Positions 61,701-64,000 of a DNA stretch of 64,000 bases are shown one piece after another (positions within the stretch are counted from its first letter, which is position 1; every line of letters starts with the position of its first letter). Both the position numbers and the translations under genes were made by a program. Source of the DNA: Diplonema japonicum (taxonomy: Eukaryota > Euglenozoa > Diplonemea > Diplonemida > Diplonemidae); assembly GCA_964019335.1 (NCBI GenBank), contig OZ025655.1:372001-436000 (forward strand), in the 5' to 3' direction. The notes below the pieces were generated by a model. That model was not told the origin of the DNA. It saw nothing but the letters and a program-made list of their open reading frames with translations, and ran no database searches.

Positions 61701-63980
61701 TGTGGGGTCCACCACATCCCATGTAGAGAAACATGTCAAGCATCTTACCACATTGTTAATCTCGACTTTCAAAGAGTCTAAGAAGGCTGCGATGGTGGAC
61801 TCAGACACCTCACCTATGCATGACACGCACGGTAGAATGCTTGCGACAGTCATCTGCGACAACTCAGGCAAGACGTAACCCCCCGACGACCCCGTAAGCC
61901 CCTCGGGCTTGAACTTGCTGTCTGTATCCAGATACTCCCTGATAGCGTTCTTGATCGTCTTCTCAACAAAAAGATCGGTGCTACACATGGCAGCATGTAC
62001 TTGCTCGACTTGTTCCAGTGCAGATGCGTCCCACGCCTTCATGACAGGGTCTTCTACATTCCCTCCTGCGAGTAAAGACCTCACGATCATCACCGATGAG
62101 GCCGTCATGGGGCCCGCCGCCACAGCATGATGCCGCATGCACAGGTACATGTCATGAGTGAGTGCGTCGCTGCAGTCAGATTTGATTTTGCTGACTAGTT
62201 CATAGACCTTATTTGTTATATCTGCCCGCTGCTGCTCTGAGACCTTCGGGACAAGGCGCTTCACTGTGTTGACTATAAACTCCGGCATCGGCTCAACACG
62301 TTCAGATGTCAGCCCGATGAACTTTGACCTGTGGTCGATGCCCTGCTGCTGCGCCGTGTATGCTGTGATGAAGTCGGCCCGTATCTGCGGGAAGACTGTG
62401 TTAAGGAACTTTGCAAACACGACCTCTTCAATCGTCTGCGACAAAGCAAGGGACAATCTACGCATGGTCAGGAGCTTCGCCAGTTGAAGAGACGCGTTCT
62501 GTGTCACAGCTCTCAGCTCGGTGAGGTACCCTGAACCTGGCTGCAGAACTGCACTACTCGGCCCGTCACCTGGCATTACTTGAAACTCTGCGCAGCTGCA
62601 AACGTCCAGCAGTCTGTCGCCCACTACACCTACCAGCACCACGTACCCGTTGTAGTTCATCAGATGTACAGTATTTTCAGCAGACTCTAAAATTGGACTA
62701 AAGTGCCCGTCGTTCTTGCTGCGAACCAACTCTGCGGCCTTAGCCGTCGATGCTGCCAAGCTCGTGCTAAGCACAGCAACGCGTTTTGCAGGATTTACAT
62801 CGCTGAAAGTGTCATCAAGTACCGCAAGCAAGCCGTGATCTTCCCACAACCCAGCCGTTGTCACATGCCCTATGGTTAACGGGACTCCAGCATCCCACAG
62901 GTGCTGCAGCCTTGCCAGCAGCTGGGCTTCATCTGCCTTTGACCCCCAAGGCGACACCGAGAACAGCAAGGCTTCGGTAATGATGTCGCTCGGCGTCACC
63001 CCGTGCCGCCCTGCTGCGCCTTGCAGTCCTTTATACCCTTCCAAGCACTCTGCCAGGCTTCCATCTACCAGGTGCTTCTCGCACATCTTGTACGCCATGT
63101 CCGATACACGTTTGGCGCCCTCTACTGCCACACGGAAGGCTTCGTGATTATACCCGACAGTGTTTTTGAATCTGGGTAAACTGTTCCGGATGGTCCGTGT
63201 TGTCTGTGTCAGACACAGCAGCAAGTCGCCACGGGGGACTAGCTTGTCAGATTTGCTGATCTCGAGCTTCAACGCTTCCGTGAAGTCAGGCGGGTCGACA
63301 AGCCACCCAAGATGTACTTTTCGGATTTCCTTTTGGCGGGGGGAAGGTTTAGCATGTGGGACTTCAGACAGCGTGACAAGAGAGGATAGTTCAGCACAGA
63401 ATTCTGTGTTTGCGTTTTGGAGAAGCTCTTTCGGGAGGGGGGTAGGCTTTGGGGGGGTGTCGGGATCGGGGTCAAATATGAGGCTCGTGTGCTTGGGCGG
63501 AGGAGACGCTGGCTTCGTGCTCTGCGGGCTTTTACTCTTCGATGGCGAGCGTATGTCGCATATCGGTGACGCGAAGGGCCGTGCCGTCGCTGCGTGGGGC
63601 GTACCTTCTGATGACATTGTCAGGCTGCGCTCGATCCTCCCCATTTTGAGTGGCGGGATAGGTGCTGGGCAGGACGTGTTGGTCTCAGCACGGTGGTAGG
63701 ATTGTCTACGGTATACAGTTGCTGGGGAAGCCGAACGTTTCACGTTTATGACGCTTGTGGTTGCGGCCTTGTCGGGGAGACGTCTGGCAGCAGGAGAGAC
63801 GGTCACACTTCTAGAGTTTGCCTTGGGCACCGAGTCCACGACCCCTGCACTGTTCCGCCGAGTTCTGATTGTCTCGACTTGCCGTTTGCCAGTGCTACTA
63901 CGTGCTGTTCCACGTGTGGATATGGGTCTGTATGTGTTCTGTTTCGCGCCACCTGGGGAAAGGGACCTAACCCCTGGCAT
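58798..63980 (-). CDS. Giant calpain-domain-III-repeat protein, 3 exons, possibly partial at 5' end
   Basis: Exon 1 (59190-63980) encodes about 1597 residues. The first 250 are Ser/Pro-rich; 250-1000 is an alpha-helical region of unknown family. From about 1050 there are several calpain-III/C2-like beta-sandwiches with the signature (A/G)GG...NPQ(Y/F): WKGSSAGGGLAAPTFFCNPQ, TTGGLQDVTSNPQYLITV and TTPQYSLV. Removing introns 59117-59189 (73 nt) and 58951-59044 (94 nt), both phase 0, completes the last sandwich. GLAAFGLGDL joins ALVTCQAEEPIASPA and ends with FIVICATVKPGTEGSFRVSV. No calpain protease domain is present. Such repeat proteins are abundant in flagellates and often cytoskeletal or flagellar. 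The frame stays open upstream of ATG 63980 to the window edge. Confidence 0.8.
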
Positions 63981-64000
63981 CACTTGCGTTGCTGTCGTTG

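Noticed and set aside
1-64000. tRNA, snRNA, 5S or spliced-leader RNA genes and CRISPR arrays
   Set aside because: I looked for B-box-like GGTTCGA strings, snRNA landmarks and regularly spaced repeats outside coding regions and found none that fit.

Overview
The window is eukaryotic nuclear DNA from a protist. Genes for TFIIIC, dolichol-linked glycan assembly, a LAMMER kinase, a PTB-type RNA-binding protein and an organelle-type PPR protein lie in spacers made largely of homopolymer runs (up to 58 A, 26 G, 21 C). No prokaryotic operon signals, tRNA genes or CRISPR arrays were seen.

Layout. Genes fall into same-strand blocks: two minus-strand genes at 1.0-3.1 kb, eight plus-strand genes at 4.2-21.6 kb, then about twenty minus-strand genes from 24.3 kb to the window end. 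The divergent switch (about 3.5-4.2 kb) holds a chimeric 28S rRNA fragment. The convergent switch (about 21.8-24.3 kb) holds a 3' fragment of a non-LTR retrotransposon; a second copy lies at 57.0-58.2 kb. Many plus-strand genes start shortly after a pyrimidine tract ending in AG. Directional clusters plus such acceptors are what a euglenozoan-like flagellate (perhaps diplonemid-like) with spliced-leader trans-splicing would show, but this lineage call is an inference and no spliced-leader RNA gene is in the window.

Introns. Reading across apparent gene ends reveals many short cis-introns, mostly phase 0, often with GTATG donors and homopolymer-rich interiors. They range from 35 to 107 nt, with two of 325 and 332 nt; three are exactly 38 nt. 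Splicing them restores family-typical C-termini for a PPP phosphatase, an FCP1-like phosphatase and a giant calpain-III-repeat protein, and joins two coiled-coil ORFs. The apparently empty 28.3-31.4 kb stretch probably hides several tiny-exon genes.

Gene content. Plus block: PPP phosphatase, tandem macrodomain protein, secreted JmjC/cupin-TPR protein, alpha/beta hydrolase, IQ-motif coiled-coil protein, Dpy-30-like plus glycosyltransferase-like protein, ALG1, ubiquitin-like/ankyrin protein, and a secreted Pro/Thr-stalk multi-pass membrane protein cut by an assembly gap. Minus block: FCP1-like phosphatase, SDR with a C-terminal membrane segment, coiled-coil proteins, PTB-like RRM protein, PPR protein, an 825-residue unknown, CLK kinase, small membrane and SP/TP-rich proteins, a 1983-residue coiled-coil/cadherin-like-repeat protein, a tiny CaaX protein, a C2HC zinc-finger protein, TFIIIC subunit 5 and the calpain-III-repeat giant. 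The genes do not form one pathway; the grouping looks like ordinary directional clustering.

Data quality. Two runs of exactly 200 N are scaffold gaps. The retroelement copy beside the second gap differs from the other copy almost only by one-base homopolymer expansions, so homopolymer lengths near gaps should not be trusted.
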